Notes: generated by a model from the sequence alone, not told the origin. A DNA stretch of 64,000 bases from Clostridia bacterium (GCA_017935675.1 JAGBHE010000027.1:1-64000); one strand, 5' to 3'. Counted from the first letter of the stretch, positions 48,758 through 57,750 are shown. Numbers and translations: made by a program.

Positions 48758-51700
48758 TTAATTTTTTGAAAGTACCATATTCTTATTCCTGAACTCTGCA
48801 TAATCTATAACGGGCGTGATGTCCTCAAAGTTCCACAAAAAGAGCCTGACCGTATCAAATGCAGCCTCGGAGGATACATCTACCTTGAATTTTTCGCCGT
48901 TCAGGATACTTTTTTCTTCTGACAAACAAACACTTACGAGTCTGTCATCCTTGTAAAGAGCAGCGGCAAGAGCCGGTGCAGCGTTAATTCCCTTTTCAAC
49001 AGAAAGCTCTATCGAAAAGTCGCCCTCGGGAATACTGTCAAGCACTTTCCCGCCTGAAGTTATACTATACTCAAAATTCAACTTGCCGCATATAAGAACT
49101 CCTCTGCCGCCTGTTCCGACATACACTCTGCCGTATACATCTCTGTCAGCTTCAATATGATTGGCATTTGAAAGTCCGTATCGTTCATCGTTTAACTTAA
49201 ACCATGCAGCGCCATTGTCATCGCTGCGGTACAGTCCCCGCTCTCCATTTATGTCGCCGAACACATAAAGTGACAAGTATGAGTTTCCGTCTTTTTCCTT
49301 CCCGTAGGAAATATCGGTTACATTATCGAATTCTGTAAGCTTTGTTACGGTTCTGCAGCCGTCCGTCGATTTAAACAAAGAGTTATTCACGACAATATAA
49401 GCCTCGCCTGCCTTTTTGGGATTTGTGATAATAGAGCAGTAATTGCCGCTGTCAGCGCCTTTTACATTTGCTTTTGATTTTTCAAAGCTTACACCCCAGT
49501 CCTCGCTGATATAAATATCGCCGTTGACCTTATCAATCGCATAAAACACATTTCCCTTTACTCTGTCGGGTTCAATAACATTTCTTTCCTGATCGTACTG
49601 ACTCGCGTCATATAAATTAGCCGGAAGTCCCTCGCATCTGTGCCATGTTCTTCCCCAGTCGTCCGACCAAAGAGCATAGACGTCTCTGACCTTTTCATTT
49701 CTTCTTGCACATGCCACAAGAACAGGATATTTTCCGTCCTTGACTTGTGACGATACAGCAACATCGCCCATACCCGCACCCTCTGTTGTCGGGAATCCGT
49801 TATTTATCCAGTTTTCGCCGCTGTCTTCCGAAACACCTATCAATCCGTAGGTTACGTAATCAGCAGACATCGCAATAAATTTGGGATTCTCCTCACAAAA
49901 GTCAAAGCCTGTCAGCTGACCTAAATATTCGCCGTTTACATGGTCGGTAAGCACGCTGGGTATTGCATAGAAATGATAATTGTCATAGTTGTACGGATTG
50001 CTCATTTTCCAGCCGGTGTAGTCCATAATTGCAACATACGGAGCATCGCCCGGAACCGATACAATGTTATTTATACACGTTTCCTCAATACCCTTTACGT
50101 CAAAGCTGTATTTTATGTCATCTGAAAGCATATCTGTCGATTTCCACATACCTCTGCCGTCAAGACCCCACATCAGAATCTCGCCCTCTTTATCGGGGAA
50201 CGGGTCTATTGCCGTTGCGCAGAAGTTTATGCCAATCTTATCCCATGTCATTTCGTTCGGGATAATGTTGCCTGAATTTATTTCACTCGAACAAAGCTCC
50301 CAGTTGCCGTCTCCAATCCTGCGGTAAATATGAAACTCGGGATAATCACCCTCGCCTGTAACTATAACGACAGGCTTTCCGTCTGAGGTGTAAGCTGTGC
50401 AAACCGTTTCGGCTTTTCTGCCTTTTAGCTTTTCAGGCGTAATATCTGAAATACCGGTTCCGTCATATTCAAATACACCTGTTTTTGACGCCATGTAAAG
50501 CTTTCCGCCGATACAATCCATGCGGAGAACGCTTTCGGGGCTGCCTTCGATAAGGCTCCATGAACGTCCGCCGTCTGCGGTTTTGTAAACACCCACTCCG
50601 TCAGAAGCAGCATAAACAACTTTTGTTCTGCCGTCTGCAAGCCCGCTTTCCTTATCAAAGGTTACCACTCTTGTGCCCTGAAAGGAATTTTGATTAGGAG
50701 AAGTTATTCCGCTTTTGACATCGGAAATATAATACCAGCTTTCTGCACCGTCATTACTTGCCGCAAGCCCATTATATCTCGTTCCGCAGTAGATAACGCT
50801 GCTGTTATTCGGATCAACCGCAATACATTCACCCCAGCGCCTGCCCTCACCGTTGTTTGCTTCAAACACAGCGTTAAGCCCTGTTTTTTCCCACGTTTTA
50901 CCTCTGTCGGTTGACTTAAGAACGTCCGAACCATAGCCCTGCATATACCAATAGGTTCCTGCCGCGGCATAAACCACATCGGGATTTTGCGGGTCTATCG
51001 CAATGCCGGCAATACCCATAAGATTTTTTTCTTTTTCCGTCAGTGCGTCGTTTAGCGGAATCCATTCGCCGAGTTCCCCGTCAAAGCGGTATGCGCCGCC
51101 AACATCTGTTCTGACGTACATCAAATCATTTTCTGACGGGTGACACACGATACCTGTTATCATACCGCCGCCGCCAAAGCGTGCATTGCTCCACGCGTTT
51201 TTCTCCACGCCCGCAACTGCCGATTCTGCTCTGAAATTTATTTTTCGGGTTTCTTTAAGCAAGCGTTCGCCCGATTCGGATATCACATTCTTACTTATAT
51301 TAATATAGTATACATCACTGTCAACAACCGATTTATCAAATGTAATCACAGCTGTTTTTTTATCATCTGAAAGAGTTACGTCTGTAATATTCAGCCCCAC
51401 CGACGGTTCAAAATTTTCAGCCTTAATCGTCAGAGCATCCATCTCGTTTCCGAAGGCAATCTGTATCGAGTTGTCTCCGACAAATCCGTCAAATGATGCA
51501 CAAGGCTTGTCGGTATAGTAAATCTCACTGTCGCCTATCTGTGCGGAATAATCAACATCCGTATCCGGAAACTGTATTTTTATATATTTGTATTTTGACG
51601 GGATTTCACCTGTACGAGATACATAATTTTTTGCTATGTAATAATTAAACCACCCACACTGATTATTTTCAACCCTTGTACCATCATTAACCTCATATTC

Positions 51701-53443
51701 CTTTCCGGAGGTGAGCTTGTCAAAATTCATTCCGTCGCCTGACAAATAAATCGTGTAGTCATACGAAAGCGGATAATTTACCTTATCGATTCTGTCGGAG
51801 CTTGAATATGTTTTTATTTTAAATCCTGTTATAATTCCATCAACCTTGTAAGTTATATAATTTCCGAAGCCCTTGCCGTTCGTTCTGTAAACGTGCGGCT
51901 CGGAACTACCCGCTCCAAACATCCCGCTCACCGAAATGTTTTGCGAACTGCCGGCAAGAATATTGATATCCGAGTTTTCATCGGATAAAACCCGATAATT
52001 GCTCTTTGTTTCAAAAGGAATTTGCCGTACAGATACCGGCTCGCCCATAATCGATTTTACATTTTCGCTTATATTCAAAGTATAATCAGTGTTTTCTGAC
52101 AAATTTTTATCTAAAACAAGCGTTGCGTATTTATTCTCATCCGAATACGCCGCAGATACAACGCTGTAATTTTCTATTTCAAAATTTCCGGCATTAATCG
52201 TCTCCCCGTCCATCCGTTTTGAAAAGCTTACGGTTAAGGTGTTATCCGCTGCTTTATCATCGGCATCTGATATGATTGCCGTCGGTGAATCAGTATTGAT
52301 TGCCCATATGTGTACATCGCCGAGCATCGAAGCATATCTTGCTTTCGAGTTCACATCAGGGAAAACAACTTTTAGCCATCGGTATTTATACGGATTAGTG
52401 TCGCGTTTCATCGTAAGCCGTTTCATTGTGTAGTATGTAAACCACGAACACTGATTGTTTTCGACTCGTTTTATTTCGCTCAAGTAATCTGTACTTTCTT
52501 CCAGCTTAACATAATTTTTACCGTCCTCCGACATATAAATTTCATGCATAGAGTTTCGGTCTGCTCTTTCATGTGTAGTGAAAGTGTCTATCTGAAAATC
52601 TGTTATAATGCCTTTTGTCTTGTATACAACATAGCTGCCGTTTTCCATGTCACCGGTATAAAAAAGATACGGCTCTGAGCTTTCAGCTCCGAAAATAGAA
52701 GGCCTGATTACTCTGTACATTCCGTCACCGATTGTTACCCTTGGGCTTTTTTCCCAGATAACGTTAAAGGTTGAGTTGTCGTCATAAATTTCCTTCTCAC
52801 CGATATTAAGAGTGAAGAAACCGAGATTCTTGATATAAAGATTGTAATCCCGGCTCACAGCTCCGGTAAACTTAAATCTTATTTGCGTAACTGCAGAAAT
52901 GTCAAGATCACCTGCCATGTCCGATACCTTAATTCTTATATCGTTCCACTCATTCATTTTTATATTTCCCGACAGACAGTAAGCATCAGACCATTTCCAG
53001 CCGCCATCCAACCTGCCAAACACAACATTCGGCAAATCAGCCGACACAGCGGTGTCGGCATAAACCGAAAAGCCGAAATAAATATCATCAATTTTCTTAT
53101 TCAGATTGACCGCTGGTGTGGAATAATTTATATATTGTGTATATCCGTCCTCTCCTTTTGTCTCCTTCGAATATACAGACCATTTCTGACTGCCTGTTTC
53201 CGATACTGTTTTATCATAAGTATGACCGTAACCTTTTTTCATTGAATGACCGTTGGAATTTTCCGTAAATTTACCATACTCATCCACAACCTTCGCATAA
53301 TCGGTATATCGCTCATTTATTGAAATTGCTTCATAGCCCTCCGCTCCGGCTGTCACAACAACCGGCAGCAATTGCAATATCAGACAAAACAAAAGCACAA
53401 TAGATGTATATGAACAATACATTCTTGTATAAGTTTTTTTCAT
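48758..53443 (-). CDS. Large secreted GH74 enzyme with duplicated binding domains
   Basis: 1561 residues with a signal peptide (about 1-35). Order: one beta-module (about 75-210); an F5/8-type-C/CBM32-like domain plus Ig-like domain (about 226-480), repeated at about 490-740; a GH74 double propeller (about 745-1455) opening WSNARFGGGGMITGI and VRTDVGGAYRF, the classic xyloglucanase entry with Asp780, with later STDRGKTWEK, WGECIAVDPNN and SEDWGVSF blades; and a C-terminal domain ending in VRLFLWNFEDITPV. GH74 enzymes hydrolyse xyloglucan backbones. Endo or exo action cannot be judged. Confidence 0.93.
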   Translation of the reverse strand: MKKTYTRMYCSYTSIVLLFCLILQLLPVVVTAGAEGYEAISINERYTDYAKVVDEYGKFTENSNGHSMKKGYGHTYDKTVSETGSQKWSVYSKETKGEDGYTQYINYSTPAVNLNKKIDDIYFGFSVYADTAVSADLPNVVFGRLDGGWKWSDAYCLSGNIKMNEWNDIRIKVSDMAGDLDISAVTQIRFKFTGAVSRDYNLYIKNLGFFTLNIGEKEIYDDNSTFNVIWEKSPRVTIGDGMYRVIRPSIFGAESSEPYLFYTGDMENGSYVVYKTKGIITDFQIDTFTTHERADRNSMHEIYMSEDGKNYVKLEESTDYLSEIKRVENNQCSWFTYYTMKRLTMKRDTNPYKYRWLKVVFPDVNSKARYASMLGDVHIWAINTDSPTAIISDADDKAADNTLTVSFSKRMDGETINAGNFEIENYSVVSAAYSDENKYATLVLDKNLSENTDYTLNISENVKSIMGEPVSVRQIPFETKSNYRVLSDENSDINILAGSSQNISVSGMFGAGSSEPHVYRTNGKGFGNYITYKVDGIITGFKIKTYSSSDRIDKVNYPLSYDYTIYLSGDGMNFDKLTSGKEYEVNDGTRVENNQCGWFNYYIAKNYVSRTGEIPSKYKYIKIQFPDTDVDYSAQIGDSEIYYTDKPCASFDGFVGDNSIQIAFGNEMDALTIKAENFEPSVGLNITDVTLSDDKKTAVITFDKSVVDSDVYYINISKNVISESGERLLKETRKINFRAESAVAGVEKNAWSNARFGGGGMITGIVCHPSENDLMYVRTDVGGAYRFDGELGEWIPLNDALTEKEKNLMGIAGIAIDPQNPDVVYAAAGTYWYMQGYGSDVLKSTDRGKTWEKTGLNAVFEANNGEGRRWGECIAVDPNNSSVIYCGTRYNGLAASNDGAESWYYISDVKSGITSPNQNSFQGTRVVTFDKESGLADGRTKVVYAASDGVGVYKTADGGRSWSLIEGSPESVLRMDCIGGKLYMASKTGVFEYDGTGISDITPEKLKGRKAETVCTAYTSDGKPVVIVTGEGDYPEFHIYRRIGDGNWELCSSEINSGNIIPNEMTWDKIGINFCATAIDPFPDKEGEILMWGLDGRGMWKSTDMLSDDIKYSFDVKGIEETCINNIVSVPGDAPYVAIMDYTGWKMSNPYNYDNYHFYAIPSVLTDHVNGEYLGQLTGFDFCEENPKFIAMSADYVTYGLIGVSEDSGENWINNGFPTTEGAGMGDVAVSSQVKDGKYPVLVACARRNEKVRDVYALWSDDWGRTWHRCEGLPANLYDASQYDQERNVIEPDRVKGNVFYAIDKVNGDIYISEDWGVSFEKSKANVKGADSGNYCSIITNPKKAGEAYIVVNNSLFKSTDGCRTVTKLTEFDNVTDISYGKEKDGNSYLSLYVFGDINGERGLYRSDDNGAAWFKLNDERYGLSNANHIEADRDVYGRVYVGTGGRGVLICGKLNFEYSITSGGKVLDSIPEGDFSIELSVEKGINAAPALAAALYKDDRLVSVCLSEEKSILNGEKFKVDVSSEAAFDTVRLFLWNFEDITPVIDYAEFRNKNMVLSKN

Positions 53444-53515
53444 TGTTCTCTCTCTTTTTACCCTTTACCAAAAACAAGACGCTGCCGAAGCAGCTGTCTT
53501 GCTTAGTAAAAAATA

Positions 53516-55903
53516 TCATTCAGCAGCAACCGTCTGTGTAACACCGATTGTTTTAGCGCCGACAATAGGCTGAAGCAGACTATGATTCCATGCAAAAGTC
53601 TTAACACTGTCGCAATCCGTGCCTATTGTATAGCTTGTGCTGAGTCCGTCACAAATTTTCACCGATTTCAAAGTACCTGCCTTGTATTCGGCAACGATAA
53701 GCGTCGCTCCCGGTGCATTTGCAGTAATGTCAATTACCTCTCCGCCGTTTGCGCTTGTAATTTCATTTCCGTCTTTTAAAACAAGCATGTTTTTATCATC
53801 GCTTACATAACGAAGATTTTGGATATATACATCATATTGCGATTTATCATCAGGAAGCGGCATTTCCAGTTTCAAAGCTTTAGCGTCCAGCGTTCCCTTA
53901 CACCCCATATCGCTCAGCTTTACTCTGACAAGATTCCACCGGCCGGCTTTAATCGCAGGCCACTGGTGAGCACTTGCTCCCGTAGACCACACTCCGATAT
54001 GTGTGCTTTCAAGCTTATCCGTATCAGGATAAATCAAAAATTCCAGGTACATATCTTCATTGACAGTTCTCGGTACGTTCGTAAACTCAATCTGAACAGT
54101 TTTTGTTATTTCTTCAACGCCGTCAACCGTGTAAGTCTCGCAATTCTTAAATGACCAGCTTTTTCCGCCGACTGCTGTAACAGTGTCTGTAAAATTCTTG
54201 CCCGGATCCGACCACTTGCCTGTATAAAACAGATTGCTCACATTTTTCAGCTCTCCGTCCGAACCGTAAATAACATTTTCACTTTCTGCTTTCAAGCCGA
54301 TCTTGTATATCGCCAAGGTTTTTGTTTCGCTTTCACTTATAATTTTACCTTCAGCATCAAGCACTTCTACTCTGTAATTATTTACAGTATCGTAATTCTG
54401 AACATCAATGAGCATGTTTGTCTGTGTTGTTTCATATACTGTATCATTTTCATACACCTTATATGATGCAGCCGCGTCAGCATTTGAAGCTGTCCATGAA
54501 AGAGCAACCTTGTTGTTTCTTTGCTCTAAAGTGTCAATCTCAACAGCCTGAGCATCATAAAGACACATATTCTGAATATAAATGTTGTAGGTTTCATTAA
54601 TTGTTCCCGGAGCATAAAATCTGATATACATCAAAGCTCTTTTATCAAAATTTTCGTTTTGAGAATACAAATCCGAAAGTCTGATTTTTACATTACACCA
54701 TTTACCCGGAACAATATTTGTTCCAAATCCTGTTGTAAGCCATTGGTATGATTCTCTGTAACTGCTATAATTGTCTTCAGTGACGCCAATAGCGTTCGAG
54801 TCACTGCCAATCCAGATTTTGGGAAGCTGTGATAAATCCTGCAGATCGGTATATATCAAAAATTGTAAATACGGATCATTATAACCGCTGATATCCTGAA
54901 CATTGTTTACAGGCTTGTCATCTGTCCTCCAATCCTTCTGCATAAGCTTTCCACCCCAATATAAATTGCCGAAAGCTACGTCGGTATTTTTTCCGGGATA
55001 TATAAATCGAAGGCTTTTTCCGCCAACAACCGTACGGTCAGAATCAAGGCAATCGTCATATTTAACACCGTCGATTGTTATGCCATTTCCCCAATCATAA
55101 GACTGGCTAAACCAATTACCTTTTATCCTTTTGTTTCCGAAGATTGTATATTTAAGCTCATGATGATCTGTTTCCTTAAGAACCTCCGGATAATAGAATC
55201 CTATATTTTGGAAAGAAATTTTATAATCCTCGGTAAGGTTTTTGTCAGGCACTGCATTAAACCATAAAAAATTATTTCCGTTATTTGTTCCCAAAAGTTC
55301 GCTTAACTTAATCTCTTTTTTAGCCCATGTATTAAGCTCCTCCGAACGGGCACTGAAATTCACTGTTCCGGTGCCGCTTCCATTTGTTGAAAGTTTAAAA
55401 TTATGTTCTGCCGATGCCTCAGCAGCTTCACTTCCAAGGGTATCCACATACATCCAAAATCTGATATATCCGTTGTTCTTTATATCGCTTAAATCATGCG
55501 CCTTAGTCGAAATCAGTCTTATTTGATTTGTTTTTAAAACTTTAGTATAGTCACCACTTGTGAAATCCCGTTCTTTGTTTACAATATGGAACGTTATACT
55601 TGAACCGTTAAATTTCTTTGAAAGTGACGGATCGTTATATTTTTCGCCAATTCCGCCGTAGGGGATGGTTGTCGTCGTACCGTCATTCTTTCTTGCCGTC
55701 GAATCCCAATACGCAGCAACCGTGGCGCTGTAGTCATTTTCACCGAAATAGCCGGCCTTTTCAAACATATCAATTCCGTTAATAGTAACATTATCATGAT
55801 ACTGCTCTGCAGACTCCTCAGCACCTGCACTAAAACACGCAAGCGAGCCAAGCATAGTTACAGCGGCAAAAAGTGCGATAACACGATTTGCTATTTTTTT
55901 CAT
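53516..55903 (-). CDS. Secreted protein with three copies of the beta-module
   Basis: 795 residues with a signal peptide ending near CFSAGA. Three beta-modules lie at about 50-238, 265-450 and 545-700, each with GYIRFWMYVD or YLQFLIYTD, a KWCNVKIRLSDL-type strand, and YNIYIQNMCLY or YKISFQNIGFY. An FnIII-like domain (about 455-535) separates the last two. The C-terminal domain (about 703-795) ends VKTFAWNHSLLQPIVG, like the FLWN end of the GH74 protein. No catalytic motif was seen, so it is a likely polysaccharide-binding or assembly protein. First gene of the operon, 85 bases or so from its predicted transcript start, with a GGAGGT ribosome site. Confidence 0.88.
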   Translation of the reverse strand: MKKIANRVIALFAAVTMLGSLACFSAGAEESAEQYHDNVTINGIDMFEKAGYFGENDYSATVAAYWDSTARKNDGTTTTIPYGGIGEKYNDPSLSKKFNGSSITFHIVNKERDFTSGDYTKVLKTNQIRLISTKAHDLSDIKNNGYIRFWMYVDTLGSEAAEASAEHNFKLSTNGSGTGTVNFSARSEELNTWAKKEIKLSELLGTNNGNNFLWFNAVPDKNLTEDYKISFQNIGFYYPEVLKETDHHELKYTIFGNKRIKGNWFSQSYDWGNGITIDGVKYDDCLDSDRTVVGGKSLRFIYPGKNTDVAFGNLYWGGKLMQKDWRTDDKPVNNVQDISGYNDPYLQFLIYTDLQDLSQLPKIWIGSDSNAIGVTEDNYSSYRESYQWLTTGFGTNIVPGKWCNVKIRLSDLYSQNENFDKRALMYIRFYAPGTINETYNIYIQNMCLYDAQAVEIDTLEQRNNKVALSWTASNADAAASYKVYENDTVYETTQTNMLIDVQNYDTVNNYRVEVLDAEGKIISESETKTLAIYKIGLKAESENVIYGSDGELKNVSNLFYTGKWSDPGKNFTDTVTAVGGKSWSFKNCETYTVDGVEEITKTVQIEFTNVPRTVNEDMYLEFLIYPDTDKLESTHIGVWSTGASAHQWPAIKAGRWNLVRVKLSDMGCKGTLDAKALKLEMPLPDDKSQYDVYIQNLRYVSDDKNMLVLKDGNEITSANGGEVIDITANAPGATLIVAEYKAGTLKSVKICDGLSTSYTIGTDCDSVKTFAWNHSLLQPIVGAKTIGVTQTVAAE

Positions 55904-55994
55904 TTTAAACTACCTCCTGAATATTTATTTCGGGTTCGGATAATGCGTTTGCCCGATTAAAACATTTTCCGTTCCGTTTTAATTTGTTATATTA

Positions 55995-56055
55995 ATTATC
56001 TCACTGATACCGCTTTTTGTCCATGGAATTTTGTACGTTTCAATGTTTTTTTGTA
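55995..56055 (-). promoter_or_regulatory. Activator-type promoter of the large secreted-protein operon with direct-repeat operator
   Basis: Minus strand TGGACA (56018-56023), 17 bp, GATAAT (55995-56000). Written on the plus strand, ATGGAATTTTGTA (56023-56035) and ATGTTTTTTTGTA (56043-56055) form a direct repeat at 20-bp spacing, and the inner copy shares one base with the -35 box. Every distance equals that at 28232-28292. Confidence 0.75.
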
Positions 56056-56089
56056 CAATGGTATAATTTGCACCGTTTCTGTAAAAAAG

Positions 56090-56116
56090 AACACAAGAGA
56101 ACCGTCCCCTTGTGTT
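56090..56116. repeat. REP-like palindrome, copy 2
   Basis: AACACAAG (56090-56097) pairs with CTTGTGTT (56109-56116) around AGAACCGTCCC, the same core as at 24761-24793. It lies between the large operon's control region and the tRNA terminator. Confidence 0.75.
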
Positions 56117-56147
56117 CGTCCATTTATGGAGTGATTTATTACCGAAC

Positions 56148-56185
56148 AAAAAAGCCGCTTAAAAACTATGTTTAAGCGGCTTTTT
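56148..56185 (-). terminator. Terminator after tRNA-Thr
   Basis: AAAAAGCCGCTTAAA (56149-56163) pairs with TTTAAGCGGCTTTTT (56171-56185) around a 7-base loop. It begins 2 bases past the tRNA 3' end on the minus strand and can work in either direction. Confidence 0.92.
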
Positions 56186-56186
56186 A

Positions 56187-56262
56187 TGGAGCTAATGCGG
56201 GGGGTCGAACCCCGGACCTACTGATTACGAATCAGTCGCTCTGCCAACTGAGCTACACCAGC
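56187..56262 (-). tRNA. tRNA-Thr, anticodon CGT
   Basis: The minus strand starts GCTGGTG and ends CATTAGC-T-CCA, so the acceptor stem closes (with G-T wobbles) and CCA is encoded. The D arm (GCTCAGTTGGCAGAGC), the anticodon arm ACTGA-TTCGTAA-TCAGT and the T arm with GTTCGACCC are all present. The anticodon CGT reads ACG threonine codons. The gene is 50 bases after yqeY; a hairpin without T-run (56271-56295) lies between, so co-transcription with rpsU-yqeY is possible. Confidence 0.97.
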
Positions 56263-56311
56263 GTATTTACGATGCACCGGTCTGACCGATGCATCGGTGA
56301 ATGCATTGCAG

Positions 56312-56758
56312 TTAATCAGAAAGCAAAGCTCTCGCGATTTCATTAATAACCTTACCGTCTGCTCTTCCTTTCGTCTGAGGCATAACACAGGCCATGATTC
56401 TACCCATATCCTTAAGTGATGATGCACCCGTTTCGGCAACTGCTGCTTTTACAATAGCTTCAAGTTCCTCACGGGTCAGCTGTTCGGGCAGATATCCCAT
56501 TAAAATGTCCATTTCCGTTTTTAATTCGGCGATCAAATCTTCTCTGCCGCTTTTTTCATAATCCGGCAAAGAATCGCGTCTTTGCTTTAGCTGTTTTGCT
56601 ATAACATCAAGAACGCCTTCGTCATCAAGAGTGATCTTTTTATCCTTCTCAACCTGCAGCACACCTGATCGGATAAGCTGTACAACATTTTTTCTGACAA
56701 CATCTTTATTCTTCATTGCTTCCTTAAGATCGGAAGCAAGAGTTTCCTTTAGCGACAT
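56312..56758 (-). CDS. yqeY: GatB/YqeY family protein
   Basis: A 148-residue helical protein of the YqeY family, related to the C-terminal tail domain of the GatB amidotransferase subunit. Readable family features include SLKETLASDLKEAMKNKD, KQRRDSLPDYEKSGREDL, YLPEQLTREEL and MGRIMACVMPQTKGRADG. Its role is thought to concern tRNA or aminoacyl-tRNA, but is unproven. It follows rpsU by 11 bases, the conserved S21-YqeY pairing of Firmicutes. Confidence 0.95.
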   Translation of the reverse strand: MSLKETLASDLKEAMKNKDVVRKNVVQLIRSGVLQVEKDKKITLDDEGVLDVIAKQLKQRRDSLPDYEKSGREDLIAELKTEMDILMGYLPEQLTREELEAIVKAAVAETGASSLKDMGRIMACVMPQTKGRADGKVINEIARALLSD

Positions 56759-56769
56759 TAAAATATCAC

Positions 56770-56946
56770 CTACTTAAACTTTCTTTTTCTTGCTGCTTCA
56801 GATTTCTTTTTGCGCTTTACGCTTGGCTTCTCATAATGTTCGCGCTTTCTTATTTCTGACATAACGCCTGACTTTGCACACTGACGCTTAAATCTGCGAA
56901 GTGCGCTATCCAATGATTCATTATCTTTAACTCTAACTTCAGACAC
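56770..56946 (-). CDS. rpsU: 30S ribosomal protein S21
   Basis: 58 residues, full length: [20 protein letters not shown] in the N-terminal half, then a very basic tail ending AARKRKFK. It binds the 30S platform and helps mRNA selection. The start is the GTG at 56946, 8 bases after GGAGGG; the frame is open farther upstream to 57012, but that stretch is leader. It is transcribed from the promoter at 57018-57047 together with yqeY. Confidence 0.97.
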   Translation of the reverse strand: MSEVRVKDNESLDSALRRFKRQCAKSGVMSEIRKREHYEKPSVKRKKKSEAARKRKFK

Positions 56947-57017
56947 TGTGTATCCCTCCCTCCGACAAGTCGAATATAAAACGGACAAAATGGAATGTAA
57001 TACATACAACAATATAT

Positions 57018-57047
57018 ATTATACACCATCAACACCTGTTTTGTCAA
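57018..57047 (-). promoter_or_regulatory. Promoter of rpsU-yqeY
   Basis: Minus strand TTGACA (57042-57047), 18 bp, TATAAT (57018-57023), about 70 bp before the GTG start. Confidence 0.88.
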
Positions 57048-57128
57048 GACCTTATTTGAAAAATTTCGCATTTTTTCAGCTATTTTTTTCACAGCGAATT
57101 TCAAATTATTAATAAAGCACAGCACCTA

Positions 57129-57746
57129 TCAATCAAATACGGTTTTACGGTCAGGATTTTTAAAGGCTTCAAAGCACATTGCAATCTGTTCCGCCGTGTT
57201 TTTTTCCTCAGAAAGCTCCGGAAGCTCATCCAAGGAAAAATAGCCGCTTGCCGTTGTTTCCGAATTTTCACAAAATTCTCCGCCGAGATACGTGCAGAGT
57301 ACAAACACCTTGCAGATATTTACCGCATAAACCGGTGTGTTATGCTTTTTTCTGTCCTGCACAGCGATTATGGAATCGGCGGTAACATCAACTCCCGCCT
57401 CCTCCTTTGCTTCCTTTACTGCATTTTCTCCGACGGACAGATTTACATCAACCCAGCCTCCCGGTAAAGACCATCTGCCGTCATTTTCACGGACAAGAAG
57501 AATTTTACCGTCACGAAAAACCGCGGCTCTTGAATCAAGCTTAGGAGTCTGATAGCCGCTTTCGGCGCAGAACAAATTTCTGACAGTCTCCATATCAAGA
57601 CCTGTTTTTGTGCTCATCATTTCGGCGGAAATTTCTCTTATTCTCTCAAAGCGCTCAATATCAAACCTGTCCTTTGAGTAAAACAGTCCGCTCTGAGCAA
57701 GAGCCTGAAGCTCAATTGCCCAGTCAAGCCACTTATTGTTTCCCAT
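57129..57746 (-). CDS. Nudix hydrolase with N-terminal helical domain
   Basis: 205 residues. The first 60 form a helical domain (WLDWAIELQALAQSGLFYSK) known from ADP-ribose pyrophosphatase-like Nudix proteins. The Nudix domain follows, with GGWVDVNLSVGENAVKEAKE then EAGVD as its box; the usual Arg before Glu is Lys here, a tolerated change. It hydrolyses a nucleoside diphosphate linked to another group, probably ADP-ribose or a nucleotide sugar (inference). It lies 4 bases after the stop of the activase-reductase gene. Confidence 0.93.
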   Translation of the reverse strand: MGNNKWLDWAIELQALAQSGLFYSKDRFDIERFERIREISAEMMSTKTGLDMETVRNLFCAESGYQTPKLDSRAAVFRDGKILLVRENDGRWSLPGGWVDVNLSVGENAVKEAKEEAGVDVTADSIIAVQDRKKHNTPVYAVNICKVFVLCTYLGGEFCENSETTASGYFSLDELPELSEEKNTAEQIAMCFEAFKNPDRKTVFD

Positions 57747-57750
57747 AAAA

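Noticed and set aside
56271-56295. Terminator between yqeY and tRNA-Thr
   Set aside because: GATGCA pairs with TGCATC, with an inner CGGT/ACCG stem, but no T-run follows on the minus strand.
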